Source: Candidatus Dormiibacterota bacterium
GTDB taxonomy: Bacteria; Chloroflexota; Dormibacteria; UBA8260; Bog-877
Length of the DNA: 31,819 nucleotides
Assembly (NCBI GenBank): GCA_003164475.1
Contig: PLTL01000259.1
Span: 1 to 31,819 of the forward strand
Direction: 5' to 3'
Under the pieces are notes generated by a model that worked only from the letters and a program-made list of their open reading frames with translations, searched no databases and was not told where the DNA came from. The position numbers and the translations under genes are program-made. The stretch's first letter is position 1; each line of letters opens with the position of its first letter. Shown here one piece after another: positions 8,639 through 16,783 of this stretch.

Positions 8639-9363
8639 ATCAGCCCCACTGATGCGCGCAGCCGACGCACCTCGCCGCCACTAAGCTCACGGGCCCGGCC
8701 CTCCGCCAGGCTTCCCAGCCGGAGCTCGCCCAGGGCCACCCGCTCGAGGTCCGACACCCTAGCTCCCACCGCAGCGCACATCCTGCGGACCTCCCGCTGC
8801 CGACCCTCGGCCAGCGAGATCGACAGCACCACTCGCCGGGGACCGCTGCGCAAGACCCGAACCTCGAGCGGGTGGGTGGGCCCGTCCACGAGGACCGGCC
8901 CCTGGCGCAGAAGCTGAACTTGCTGGGGATCAAGAGGACCGCCCAGGGTCACCCGATAGGTCTTGGGGACCTGGTAGCGAGGATGGGCCAGCCTCAGCGC
9001 CAGGTCGCCGTCATCGGTGAGCAGCATCAACCCCCGGGAGTCCACGTCGAGCCGCCCCACCGGGAAGAGGCCGCGGCGGTCCTCCACCAGGTCCAGGACT
9101 GCGGGCCGGCCGCCGGGGTCGTGCGCGGTGGACAGGACCCCCATCGGCTTGTTGAGGACTAGGTAGCGCCGCTGCGGAGAACGCGGTGACAGGACCCGGC
9201 CGTCGAGGCTTACCTGCTCGCGGTCCGGGTCGATCAGCCTTCCCTGGGGAGGAGGTACCACCCCGTCGACGGTGACCCTCCCGGCGGCCACCAGACGGTC
9301 GGCCTCCCGCCGGGAGGCCACACCGGAGCGGGCCAGCCAGCGCCCCAGCCGCTCACGGGGCAT
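8635..9363 (-). CDS. rluB: rRNA pseudouridine synthase, RsuA/RluB/RluE/RluF family
   Basis: Converts a specific uridine in rRNA to pseudouridine; the RluB branch acts on 23S rRNA. The 242-residue protein begins with an S4 RNA-binding domain (RLGRWLARSGVASRREAD...VTVDG). The catalytic domain follows: YLVLNKPMGVLST, LFPVGRLDVDSRGLMLLTDDG with the catalytic Asp in GRLD, HPRYQVPKTYRV, and EGRQREVRRM near the end. The ATG at 9361-9363 overlaps the scpB stop by 11 bases; a frame up to 9507 is scpB antiphase and rejected. Exact uridine target is not certain from sequence, so the symbol follows the common scpB-rluB-cmk gene order. Confidence 0.93.
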   Translation of the reverse strand: MPRERLGRWLARSGVASRREADRLVAAGRVTVDGVVPPPQGRLIDPDREQVSLDGRVLSPRSPQRRYLVLNKPMGVLSTAHDPGGRPAVLDLVEDRRGLFPVGRLDVDSRGLMLLTDDGDLALRLAHPRYQVPKTYRVTLGGPLDPQQVQLLRQGPVLVDGPTHPLEVRVLRSGPRRVVLSISLAEGRQREVRRMCAAVGARVSDLERVALGELRLGSLAEGRARELSGGEVRRLRASVGLI

Positions 9364-9919
9364 CCTGCTCACCAACCTCTGCCGCCCGCTCCAGCCAGCT
9401 GCCCGCCGCCGGGTCCTGGAGCGGTGGCAGGTCCTCGATCTGAGGAATTCCCACCACCTGGAGGAAGTGCAGGGTGGTGGCGAAGAGACGGGCCCGGCCG
9501 GGGCCATCGGCGCGGCCCACCTCGGCGATGAGGCCGTGGCGGCCCAGGCTCTCCAGGACCGCCTCGCAGTTGACCCCCCGGATGGCCTCGATGGCGGCCC
9601 TGGTGACCGGCTGCCGGTAGGCCACGATCGCCAGGGTCTCGAGCGCGGGCTTGGACAGCCGCCCGGCCACCTCGGGCCGCAGGGCCCTCTCCACCGCCCA
9701 CGCGGTGGTGGGGTGGCTGACCAGCTGGAGCTCCTCGAGGTGGCGCTGGAGCATCAACCCGGTCCCCTCGAGGGCAGCGGCCCCAGCCACCGTCACCCGC
9801 TCCAGCTCCTCGCGACTCAGCTCCAGGGTGGCGGCCAGGTCCGAGATCAAGATCGGCTCCGCCCTGACGAAAAGGACCGCGATCAGCGCCCCCGCCAGCT
9901 CCACGTCGGCGCTGCCCAT
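9353..9919 (-). CDS. scpB: Segregation and condensation protein ScpB
   Basis: ScpB is the winged-helix kite subunit that works as a dimer with ScpA and SMC in chromosome condensation. The 188-residue product shows the family sequence: LAGALIAVLFVRAEPI at the N-terminus, PALETLAIVAYRQPVTRAAIEAIRG (the most conserved family block), LESLGRHGLIAEVGRADGPGR, and LFATTLHFLQVVGI. The ATG at 9917-9919 is one base after the scpA stop. The last 11 bases overlap the pseudouridine synthase start. Confidence 0.95.
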   Translation of the reverse strand: MGSADVELAGALIAVLFVRAEPILISDLAATLELSREELERVTVAGAAALEGTGLMLQRHLEELQLVSHPTTAWAVERALRPEVAGRLSKPALETLAIVAYRQPVTRAAIEAIRGVNCEAVLESLGRHGLIAEVGRADGPGRARLFATTLHFLQVVGIPQIEDLPPLQDPAAGSWLERAAEVGEQDAP

Positions 9920-9920
9920 C

Positions 9921-10631
9921 TCAGCCGCCACCGACGGGCTCCACCAGGATCGGGCTGGTTGGGCTCGCCTGAGTGCAGACGACCTCACCTGTGAAGACCA
10001 GTTCCAGCAGAGCCATGAACAGCGCCACCGCCTCCATGCGGTCACCGGCGGCGGCGAAGACCTCGGCGAACCGCACCGGCGGCTGGCCGGCGAGCAGCCG
10101 GCGGAGCTGGTCCATCTTCTCGGTGACCGAGTAGCGAGGGAAGGAGAACTCCATCTCGACCAGGTCCGGCAGCCTGGCCAGCAGCGCGCCCAGGGCCACC
10201 GCCAAGCTCTCCGGGCTGAGCTGCAGCGACGCCCTGGGCTCGACCGGCAACCCCAGCACCCGGAGGAATGCCTTGGGCCCGGCGCTGGAATCGGCCAGCA
10301 AGACTCCAGCCGCGGCCTTGAAGAGCCGGTATTCGGCCAGTCGCGCCCCGGGGTCCGCCACCTCCACCGCCTCCGACTCACTGGTAAGGGCGGCGTCGGT
10401 GGCGTCCTCCAGGTGGCGCCCCATCTTGATCTCCAGCAGCCTGGCCAGCACCTGGAGTGACTCGGCGGCCCAGAGCAGGTCAAGCTCACCGTCCCCTGCC
10501 CGGACCTCATCGCCGAGATGGCGGCTAAGATCGGCCAGCCCTACGGTGCCAAGGTCCAGCTCGCCCCGTTGGGCCTCGAGCAGCATGGCGGTCAGCTTTT
10601 CCAACCCCGCCGCCTGCTCCGGGGTGGCCAA
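9921..10631 (-). CDS. scpA: Segregation and condensation protein ScpA (divergent)
   Basis: ScpA is the kleisin of the bacterial SMC complex and bridges SMC heads. The 236-residue protein is recognised by its place directly before scpB and by AAESLQVLARLLEIKMGRHL (family: FLVMAATLLEIKSRMLLP) and the C-terminal AVALFMALLELVFTGEVVCTQ winged-helix region that contacts SMC. The N-terminal helix usually carries FEGPLDLLL; here the matching region reads AGLEKLTAMLLEAQRGELDL, so it is clearly divergent. Start is TTG at 10629-10631, three bases after the recN stop, with GGGAGG about 9 bases upstream. Confidence 0.85.
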   Translation of the reverse strand: MATPEQAAGLEKLTAMLLEAQRGELDLGTVGLADLSRHLGDEVRAGDGELDLLWAAESLQVLARLLEIKMGRHLEDATDAALTSESEAVEVADPGARLAEYRLFKAAAGVLLADSSAGPKAFLRVLGLPVEPRASLQLSPESLAVALGALLARLPDLVEMEFSFPRYSVTEKMDQLRRLLAGQPPVRFAEVFAAAGDRMEAVALFMALLELVFTGEVVCTQASPTSPILVEPVGGG

Positions 10632-10634
10632 GGC

Positions 10635-12362
10635 TCAGGCCTCCCGCGCCGGGAGGCCCACGGCCTGGAGCAACTCCTCGGCGTGGGCCCGTGCCGCTCC
10701 CGGAGTCGCCTCCCCGGCCAGCAGTCGAGCAAGCTCCTCCACCCGCTCTCGACCCCGAACCTCCACGACCTCGCTGTGGGGGCGGCCGTCCCGCTCCGAC
10801 TTGACCACCACCAGGTGGGTGTCCGCCCGGGCCGCAATCGGGGCCAGATGGGTGATGCAGATGACCTGATGCCGGGTCGCGACCTCCCGCATCAGCTCCC
10901 CCACCCGGTTGGCGGCCTCCCCGCCAAGTCCCTGATCGATCTCGTCGAAGACCACGGTGGAGACCCCGGATTCGCGAGTCAGATGGGACAGCAGGGCCAG
11001 CGCCACCCGGGCGAGCTCGCCTCCCGAGGCCACCTCTGCCAGCGGCCGAGGAGGATCCCCCGGGTTGGCAGCCAGGTCGAAGGCGACCCGGTCCCGACCC
11101 TCGGGACCCACGGCGAAACGCCGCCCGTCCGGGCCAGGAATGCCACTGTCATCCTCGACCTGCCAGATCCGGACCTGGAACTCCGCCTTGGGCATCAGCA
11201 TCCGACGCAGATCGGCGGTCACCGCCCGGGCCAGCCTGGCCCCGACCTTGGCCCGGATCGCGGACAGCCGACCCGACTCGGCCGCCATCTCCCGTTCCAG
11301 CTCCGCCCGCTCCCGGCCCAGACGCTCCAGCTCGCCGTCCCCCTGGTCCGCCAACCGCAGCAGGGCCGCCGCCTCATCCCGGCGTACCACGGCGGCCTCC
11401 ACCGAGCCGCCGTGGCGGCGCGCCAGCCGGCCCAGCAGGTCCAGACGCTCCTCGACCTCCGCCAGCTGCGCGCTGTCGTCGGGGAGCCGGGTCAGGTAGG
11501 AGCTCAGGCTCAGCTGGAGCTCGCGCAGGCTCTCCAGGGAGGCGTCGGCCTGCTCCAGCAGCCGGTCCAGCTCAGGGTCGATCCCCACGACGGCTCGAGC
11601 GCCATGGAGCGCCCCCGCCATCCGGTCGGCGGCGCCGGTCTGACCCTCCCCCCCAGCCACAGCCTCGCGGACCGCCAGCGACGCCTCCCGCAGTCGGGTG
11701 GCGTGGGCCAGCCGCTGTCGCTCCCGCCCCAGCTCCACTTCCTCACCGAGCCGGAGGTTGGCCGCCTCGAGCTCGAAGAGGTCGAGCCGGGCCTGCTCCA
11801 GCTCCCCCCGTTGCCGGGAACGGAGCGCGCCCTGATGCTCCGCCGCGGAACGGTTCGCCTGGCGGAGCGCCCAGAGCTCGCCGACCCGGCCCACGGACGC
11901 GGCCGCCGGACCGCCCCCCAAGTCGTCGAGCGCGGCCCGCTGCTCCGCCTCCCTAAGCCACAGCGAGGAGGCCCCCTGGCCCTGGACGTCCACCAGCAGT
12001 ACGGACAGATCGCGAAGGCCGCTGGCCGGCACCAGGCCCCCGTTGGCCCTGGCGCTGCTCCTCCCCGAAGCCAGCAGCTCGCGGGTCAGCACCAGGGTGT
12101 CCCCGCAGGTAACCCCGAGCTCCCGGCACGCCGTGCCGACCCGCTCCGAGGGCTCGGTGAAGGCGGCGCTGGCACTGGCCCGGTCGGCCCCACGGCGGAC
12201 CAGGTCGGGGTCGGCTCGCTCCCCCAGGCAGAGTCCTAGGCCCGCGAGCAGCACCGACTTGCCCGCGCCGGTCTCACCGGTGACGGCATTGAAGTGATTG
12301 CCGAATCGAGCCTCGGCGCGCTCGATCACAGCCAGGTTCTCCACCCGCAGCTCCCCCAGCAC
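10635..12362 (-). CDS. recN: DNA repair protein RecN
   Basis: RecN is an SMC-like ATPase that acts early in double-strand break repair. The 575-residue product has the family layout: an N-terminal ATPase half with VTGETGAGKSVLLAGLGL (Walker A), a long Leu/Arg/Glu/Ala-rich coiled-coil centre (about 150-350), and a C-terminal half with EVASGGELARVALALL (ABC signature), STVVFDEIDQGLGG (Walker B) and CITHLAPIAARAD. The GTG at 12360-12362 is three bases after the nadK stop and begins MLGELRVENLAVIE, the expected RecN N-terminus. nadK-recN adjacency is widespread in bacteria. Confidence 0.96.
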   Translation of the reverse strand: MLGELRVENLAVIERAEARFGNHFNAVTGETGAGKSVLLAGLGLCLGERADPDLVRRGADRASASAAFTEPSERVGTACRELGVTCGDTLVLTRELLASGRSSARANGGLVPASGLRDLSVLLVDVQGQGASSLWLREAEQRAALDDLGGGPAAASVGRVGELWALRQANRSAAEHQGALRSRQRGELEQARLDLFELEAANLRLGEEVELGRERQRLAHATRLREASLAVREAVAGGEGQTGAADRMAGALHGARAVVGIDPELDRLLEQADASLESLRELQLSLSSYLTRLPDDSAQLAEVEERLDLLGRLARRHGGSVEAAVVRRDEAAALLRLADQGDGELERLGRERAELEREMAAESGRLSAIRAKVGARLARAVTADLRRMLMPKAEFQVRIWQVEDDSGIPGPDGRRFAVGPEGRDRVAFDLAANPGDPPRPLAEVASGGELARVALALLSHLTRESGVSTVVFDEIDQGLGGEAANRVGELMREVATRHQVICITHLAPIAARADTHLVVVKSERDGRPHSEVVEVRGRERVEELARLLAGEATPGAARAHAEELLQAVGLPAREA

Positions 12363-12365
12363 GGC

Positions 12366-13277
12366 TCAGCCGCGCTGGGGGCGGGGGGGCGCCGGAGGGA
12401 CCTCGTCGTCCTCGTAGGGGGACTTGAGGACCGCGCCGAAGCCGGTCTTCGACCGGAGCCGCTGGAAGAAGCCCGGGCTCCCGGGAGGCCGGACCAGGTG
12501 GAGCTCGGGTCCCCGCTGGGCGATCAGCTCCCCGCCCGCGTCCAGCCGGCCCCACGGCCGGCCGTCCGCAGCCACCACGGCGTGACCCCGCTCGAAGCCG
12601 ATCCTCACGTCCAGGGTGTCCGGTATCACCAGCGATCGGCTGATCAGGACGTGGGGATTGAGCGGGGTCAGCACCAGGGCAGGCACCCTGGAATCAACCG
12701 GTGGCCCGCCCGCCGACAGGGAGTAGGCGGTGGAGCCCAGAGTGGTAGCGAGGATCAGGCCGTCAGCGTCGAAGACACCGACCAGCTGGTCATCGCTGTG
12801 AACCTCCATCCGGAGCAGGTTCACCCCCTCGGTCTTGACCACGATCTCGTTGACCGCCACCTCCAGAACCCCCACCAGGGCGCCGCCCCGCTCCGAGCGC
12901 AGCTCGGCCCGAAGACTGCGGCGGCGGTCCGTCTCGAAGTCGCCCCGGATGAACGCCTCCAGGGCGGCTGGCAGCTGGCTCATCTCCACGTTGGTGAGGA
13001 AGCCCAGCTGGCCTCGATTGACGCCCAGCAGCGGCACGCCCCGTGGCGCCGCCCGCTGGGCCGAGTAGAGCAGGGTGCCGTCTCCGCCCACGGACACCAG
13101 CAGCCGGGCACCCCCCAGCTCCCGGGCCAGCGTCTCCTCGGGGTCGGCCTGGGCCACCCAACAACGCAGACCGGCGGCCTCGACCACCGCCATGGCCCGC
13201 CTCAGCACCGGCGAGTCGGCGGACTCCCGGAAGTGGAGCACGAAGCCGACCGAGCCCGGGAGATCGACCGGTCTCAC
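12366..13277 (-). CDS. nadK: NAD kinase
   Basis: Phosphorylates NAD+ to NADP+ using ATP or polyphosphate. In the 303-residue product the diagnostic GGDGT motif is in LVSVGGDGTLLYSAQ (about residue 63), followed by GVNRGQLGFLT, VNEIVVKTEG (NE motif) and DGLILATTLGSTAYSLSAGGP. The start is GTG at 13275-13277, with AGAGG five bases before it. The C-terminus has an extra Arg/Lys/Pro-rich tail of about 40 residues beyond the catalytic fold. It lies three bases before recN; 78 bases separate it from the DUF212 gene upstream. With nadE further along the same run, NAD and NADP synthesis are likely co-transcribed. Confidence 0.95.
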   Translation of the reverse strand: MRPVDLPGSVGFVLHFRESADSPVLRRAMAVVEAAGLRCWVAQADPEETLARELGGARLLVSVGGDGTLLYSAQRAAPRGVPLLGVNRGQLGFLTNVEMSQLPAALEAFIRGDFETDRRRSLRAELRSERGGALVGVLEVAVNEIVVKTEGVNLLRMEVHSDDQLVGVFDADGLILATTLGSTAYSLSAGGPPVDSRVPALVLTPLNPHVLISRSLVIPDTLDVRIGFERGHAVVAADGRPWGRLDAGGELIAQRGPELHLVRPPGSPGFFQRLRSKTGFGAVLKSPYEDDEVPPAPPRPQRG

Positions 13278-13316
13278 GCTGGCCTCTGGCTCTGGGCGCC
13301 TGACATCGCGCTTAGG

Positions 13317-13322
13317 ATGTTA
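13317..13322 (-). promoter_or_regulatory. Possible -10 element upstream of nadK
   Basis: The 78-base gap 13278-13355 is unusually long for this tightly packed run and contains its most A+T-rich patch. On the minus strand it reads TAACAT, about 40 bases before the nadK GTG, and resembles a sigma-70 -10 hexamer. No convincing TTGACA-like -35 is present 16-18 bases upstream. A weak internal promoter for nadK-recN is possible. Confidence 0.22.
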
Positions 13323-13355
13323 TTTCCTCACCCCGGGCCGAGGACAGGGCTGCGA

Positions 13356-13787
13356 TCAGAAGAGCAACCCCACGGCCACACCCAGGACGATTCCGGCCAG
13401 CACCTCGTAGGGGGTGTGGCCGAGGAACTCCCGGAGCCGTTCGTAGCGGAAGCCGAGGTTGCTGCGCAGGTCGTCGATCATCTGGTTCAGGATCACGCTC
13501 TGCTGGCCGGCCGCCCGGCGCACCCCGGTGGCGTCGTAGACCACCACCATGGTGAGGATCCCAACCGCTGCGAAGAGCGGGGAGCCCAGCCCCAGCTTCC
13601 GGGCCACCATGGTGGTGAGGCAGACGGTGAGGGCGGTGTGGGAGCTGGGCATCCCACCCGACATCCCCAGCGTGCGCAGGCTGAGACGGTGCTCCCGCCA
13701 GGAATCGGTCACCACCTTGAGGAACTGGCCGATGGCCCAGGCCAGGAGCGGTACCCAGAGGAGCTGGTTGGTGAGGAGCGCGCTCAC
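13356..13787 (-). CDS. Divergent PAP2 / DUF212 family membrane protein (YuiD-like)
   Basis: A 143-residue hydrophobic protein of the DUF212 family, described as divergent acid phosphatase/vanadium haloperoxidase-related (B. subtilis YuiD type). Characteristic segments are GMSGGMPSSHTALTV near residue 43, VVVYDATGVRRAAGQQ near 83 and LREFLGHTPYEVLAGIVLG near the end; SSH and GHTP recall PAP2 phosphatase motifs. I count about four membrane segments. Start is GTG 13785-13787, nine bases after the xseB stop. A role in lipid phosphate hydrolysis is suggested by the family only; activity and substrate are unknown. Confidence 0.88.
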   Translation of the reverse strand: MSALLTNQLLWVPLLAWAIGQFLKVVTDSWREHRLSLRTLGMSGGMPSSHTALTVCLTTMVARKLGLGSPLFAAVGILTMVVVYDATGVRRAAGQQSVILNQMIDDLRSNLGFRYERLREFLGHTPYEVLAGIVLGVAVGLLF

Positions 13788-13796
13788 GGGACCGGC

Positions 13797-14099
13797 TCAG
13801 CCGTCAGCCACCCCAGCATCGCGCTCCACGTTCTCCAGCCCGAGAGGACGCTCCTGGGGCAGGCCGTCAGGCCCGGCGGTGAGCTCGGTGACCCGGCGCT
13901 CGGCGCCGTCCAGCAGGGCCGCGCAGCGACGGACCAGCCGGACTCCGCGCTCATAGAGTTCCATCGCCTCCTCCAGTGCCACCTGGCCGTCCTCGAGCCG
14001 GACCAGGACCGCGTCCAGATCGCCGAGCGCGGATTCGTAGTCGAGCTGCTCCGGGTCGAGTGAGGACACCATCTCCCGCTGCTCTGGATCAAGCCCCAT
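13797..14099 (-). CDS. xseB: Exodeoxyribonuclease VII small subunit
   Basis: XseB binds in several copies to XseA to form the exonuclease that degrades single-stranded DNA. The product is about 100 residues with the family core YESALGDLDAVLVRLEDG followed by VALEEAMELYERGVRLVRRC (helical hairpin). I chose the ATG at 14097-14099: GGAGG lies about 9 bases upstream and it overlaps the xseA stop by 11 bases. A GTG at 14108 would sit directly on that ribosome-binding site. The C-terminal 30 residues are variable and acidic. Confidence 0.93.
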   Translation of the reverse strand: MGLDPEQREMVSSLDPEQLDYESALGDLDAVLVRLEDGQVALEEAMELYERGVRLVRRCAALLDGAERRVTELTAGPDGLPQERPLGLENVERDAGVADG

Positions 14100-15399
14100 C
14101 GGTTCCACCCTCCGGCTCCAGCTGAACTTCGATCACCCGGCTCCGCAGCCGACCCCTGTGCAACCGGGTGGCGACCGTCGCCCCGACCGTCACCCGCTCC
14201 GCATCGCGCAGAACCTCGGGCCCTGCCTCGGTGAGGGTGATCGAATACCCCCGTCCCAGCACGGCCAGGGGGCTCAGGGCCTCCAGCCTACCAACCCTGC
14301 CTGAGAACTCCTCGCGAGACTGCCTGAGGCGCGGGGCCGGTCCCCGGGCCCGGAGCAGCCCCAGCCGCGATCGAAGGCCCAGGACCTCAGCCCCCGTCGT
14401 CCTGCGGATGGTCAGGGCGAGCCGCTGCTGGCGGCGGTCGAGGTCGATCCGGCCGGTGGCCAGCCGCACCGCCGGTGCCAGCCGCGCCAGCCGAGCCCGG
14501 CTGGCCGCGAGGGCCCTGCGCTCCTGGGCCACCCGGGCCTCCCCTCCCCTCCAGAGCCGCACGGAGTGCGCGCCAAGGTCGGCCCTGATCCCGGCCAGGT
14601 CCGGGACCGCCAGCTCGGCGGCGACCGAAGGCGTCGGTGCCCGGCGATCGGCCACGAAGTCCACCACCGAGCTGTCGGTCTCGTGGCCCACCCCCGAAAC
14701 CACCGGATGGGGACAGGCCAGCACGGCACGGGCCAGGTCCTCGGAGTTGAACGCCTGGAGATCCTCCAGGGATCCGCCGCCGCGGACCAGCAGGACCACG
14801 TCGACCGCGGCCCTACCAGCCAGTTCCAGGGCTTCGATGATCTCGCGGACCGCCCCCTCGCCCTGGACCAGGGTGGGCACCACCACCACGTCGGTGATCG
14901 GGCAGCGACGCTGGACCACATGGATCACGTCCTGGATCGCCGCTCCGTGCCGAGAGGTGACCACCGCGATCCGGCGGGGCAGGAAGGGCAGCGGCCGCTT
15001 GCGGTCCGCGGCGAAAAGCCCCTCCGCCTCCAGCCGGGCCACCAGCTGCTGAAACGCCAGGGCCAGCGCCCCCACCCCCTGGGGCTCGAGCCGGTCCAGG
15101 TAGAGCTGGAGGGACCCGCCCGGTGCGTACAGAGATACCTTCCCATGGCCGATCACCCGCATCCCAGTGCTGGGCTCGAAGGCCAGCGAGCCGGCCTCCC
15201 GGCGGAACATGGCCGCCTTGAGCACCGCACGGTCGTCCCGGCCCGCTCGGCAGTCCTTGAGGTTGAAGTACCAGTGGCCGGCAGCGGAGTGGTGGCAGTC
15301 ACCCAGCTCCGCCTCCACATAGACGTCCTGGAGGTCGGGCTCCTCCTCCAGGGCGAGCCGGATCAGTGAGGCGAGTTCACCGACCTGGAGTACGCGCAC
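14089..15399 (-). CDS. xseA: Exodeoxyribonuclease VII large subunit
   Basis: Catalytic subunit of exonuclease VII. The 436-residue protein starts with an OB-fold (VGELASLIRLALEEEPDLQDVYVEAEL...GHWYFNLKD), then the catalytic domain: RIAVVTSRHGAAIQDVIHV, LLVRGGGSLEDLQAFNSEDLARA, SGVGHETDSSVVDFVADRRAPTPS (the GHETD region conserved in the active site), a long Arg/Leu coiled coil, and LAVLGRGYSI near the C-terminus. The GTG at 15397-15399 has AGGA about 7 bases upstream inside nusB; a GTG at 15420 is also possible but would sit before the ribosome-binding site. It overlaps nusB by 23 bases and xseB by 11, so all three are likely coupled. Confidence 0.95.
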   Translation of the reverse strand: MRVLQVGELASLIRLALEEEPDLQDVYVEAELGDCHHSAAGHWYFNLKDCRAGRDDRAVLKAAMFRREAGSLAFEPSTGMRVIGHGKVSLYAPGGSLQLYLDRLEPQGVGALALAFQQLVARLEAEGLFAADRKRPLPFLPRRIAVVTSRHGAAIQDVIHVVQRRCPITDVVVVPTLVQGEGAVREIIEALELAGRAAVDVVLLVRGGGSLEDLQAFNSEDLARAVLACPHPVVSGVGHETDSSVVDFVADRRAPTPSVAAELAVPDLAGIRADLGAHSVRLWRGGEARVAQERRALAASRARLARLAPAVRLATGRIDLDRRQQRLALTIRRTTGAEVLGLRSRLGLLRARGPAPRLRQSREEFSGRVGRLEALSPLAVLGRGYSITLTEAGPEVLRDAERVTVGATVATRLHRGRLRSRVIEVQLEPEGGTDGA

Positions 15400-15820
15400 C
15401 CGCTTCCTCCCGGGAGCCACTCCGGGCCCCCGCGACGTTGCCCAGCACCCCGTTGACGAACCGGCCGGCCTCCTCGCCAGCCATCTCCTTGGCCAGCTGG
15501 ACCGCCTCGTCGATCACCACCGCCACCGGCTCCGTCCGGCGCCAGCAGAGCTCTTCCGTGGCCACCCGCAGCACCGCCCGCTCCAGCGCCCCCATCTGGT
15601 CCATGGACCAGTTGGTGGAGCAGCTGGCAATGGTGCGGTCGATCTCCTCCCGGTGCGCCACCGCGCCCCCCAGCAGATCCTCGAGAAAAAGCCGGCTGTT
15701 CCGTCCCTGGGGCTCCTGCTCCAGGTGGTAGTCGAGGGGCTCTTGCCAGTTGCCGGGCTGCAGCTCCAGCTGGAAGAGGATCTGGACCGCCAGCTCGCGG
15801 GCCCGGTGCCGCGCGCCCAA
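15377..15820 (-). CDS. nusB: Transcription antitermination factor NusB
   Basis: NusB with NusE/S10 binds boxA RNA in rRNA operons and supports antitermination. The 147-residue product is typical: GARHRARELAVQILFQLEL at the N-terminus (the R-x-x-A-x-Q-x-L-F helix), a helical centre, then PVAVVIDEAVQLAKEMAGEEAGRFVNGVLGNV, the most conserved block. The TTG at 15818-15820 is three bases after the Asp23-family gene's stop and has GAGGAG about 9 bases upstream. The efp - Asp23-family - nusB - xseA - xseB order is common in Gram-positive and related bacteria. Confidence 0.95.
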   Translation of the reverse strand: MGARHRARELAVQILFQLELQPGNWQEPLDYHLEQEPQGRNSRLFLEDLLGGAVAHREEIDRTIASCSTNWSMDQMGALERAVLRVATEELCWRRTEPVAVVIDEAVQLAKEMAGEEAGRFVNGVLGNVAGARSGSREEAGARTPGR

Positions 15821-15823
15821 GGC

Positions 15824-16192
15824 TCAGTTCTCCTCGATTTCGGCTATGTGCAGGTTGATCTCGACCGCGTCCAACCCCAGCATGCTGTGGACGGCATGGG
15901 CCACCTTGTCCTGGAGCTCTTCTGCCAGCTGCCCGATCGAGGCCTCCGGCGTGATGGCCAGGAACAGGTCCATCTTGATGCCGGTGTCGCCCACCATCTG
16001 CAGCCTCACCCCGCGGTGGCCGTTCTGACGGTGGAGCGGCAGCGAGACGCCCCGCCCTCCCGGCTCGCACATCCCCGCCACCCCCTTCACCTGGGTGGCC
16101 GCCAGGACGGCGATCCAGGCGACCACCTCAGCCGCCACCCGGACCCGGCCCGGCGGCGGTGAGCCCGCCCGCCTGAGCAGGGACGTGCTCAC
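15824..16192 (-). CDS. Asp23/Gls24 family envelope stress response protein
   Basis: A 122-residue protein of the Asp23/Gls24 (DUF322, YqhY-like) family. The recognisable core is VRVAAEVVAWIAVLAATQVKG followed by VAGMCEPGGRGV and, later, GIKMDLFLAITPEASIGQL and VAHAVHSMLGLDAVEINLHI. The start is GTG at 16190-16192, overlapping the efp stop as GTGA. It is the YqhY-type copy normally found between efp and nusB, where B. subtilis YqhY has been linked to acetyl-CoA carboxylase control; no acc genes are in this window, so that role is not supported here. The first 15 residues are Arg/Pro-rich and may be family-variable. Confidence 0.87.
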   Translation of the reverse strand: MSTSLLRRAGSPPPGRVRVAAEVVAWIAVLAATQVKGVAGMCEPGGRGVSLPLHRQNGHRGVRLQMVGDTGIKMDLFLAITPEASIGQLAEELQDKVAHAVHSMLGLDAVEINLHIAEIEEN

Positions 16193-16749
16193 AGCACCCG
16201 CTCCAGGTACTTCCCGGTCCTGGTGTCCACCTTGAGCCTGTCCCCCACCCCGACGAAGAGCGGGACATCGACCACCAGGCCGGTGTTGAGAGTGGCCGGC
16301 TTGCTGGCGCCGGTGGCGGTATCACCCCTGAAGCCGGGGTCGGTGTCGGTCACCGCGAGCTCCACGGTGATCGGAAGCTCGACACCGATCACCTTGCCGT
16401 CATAGCGGAGCACGTAGAGGTGGTCTGACTCCTGGACGAACGAGGACGCCTGCCCGAACTGACCCTCGTCCAGGGGGTACTGCTCGTAGGTCTCGCTCTC
16501 CATGACCACGTAGTGGTCACCGTCCCGGTAGAGGAACTGGACGTCCACCTTCTCGATCCGGGCCCTGGGGAAGCGCTCCTCGGGGCGGAAGGTCTCCTCG
16601 GTCACCGCCCCGGTGGTGATGTTCCGCAGCCTGGTGCGCACCACCGCCGTGCCCCGCCCGAGCTTGATGTGCTCGAACGAGAGCACCTCCCAGAGCTGCC
16701 CATTGCGCTCGACCGTGGTGCCCGACCGCAGTTCCCCGGCGTTGATCAT
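16189..16749 (-). CDS. efp: Elongation factor P
   Basis: EF-P binds between the P and E sites and rescues ribosomes stalled at polyproline. The 186-residue product has the three-domain EF-P layout, from MINAGELRSGTTVERNGQLW to the C-terminal DTRTGKYLERVL. ATG 16747-16749 has a good ribosome-binding site, AGGAG at 16757-16761 with a 7-base spacer; a longer frame to 16836 runs through the leader and is rejected. The modified loop reads KLGRGT at residues 29-34, with Arg32 where Lys is usual and Leu30 where Pro is usual. Arg32 is typical of EarP-rhamnosylated EF-P; no earP or rhamnose gene is in the window. It is the first gene of the left-hand minus-strand run. Confidence 0.96.
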   Translation of the reverse strand: MINAGELRSGTTVERNGQLWEVLSFEHIKLGRGTAVVRTRLRNITTGAVTEETFRPEERFPRARIEKVDVQFLYRDGDHYVVMESETYEQYPLDEGQFGQASSFVQESDHLYVLRYDGKVIGVELPITVELAVTDTDPGFRGDTATGASKPATLNTGLVVDVPLFVGVGDRLKVDTRTGKYLERVL

Positions 16750-16783
16750 CCGTTCGCTCCTGTCACTTTCTCCGCGGCCGACG

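Noticed and set aside
10518..12239. 573-codon plus-strand frame opposite recN
   Set aside because: Antisense shadow; recN on the other strand has all family motifs.
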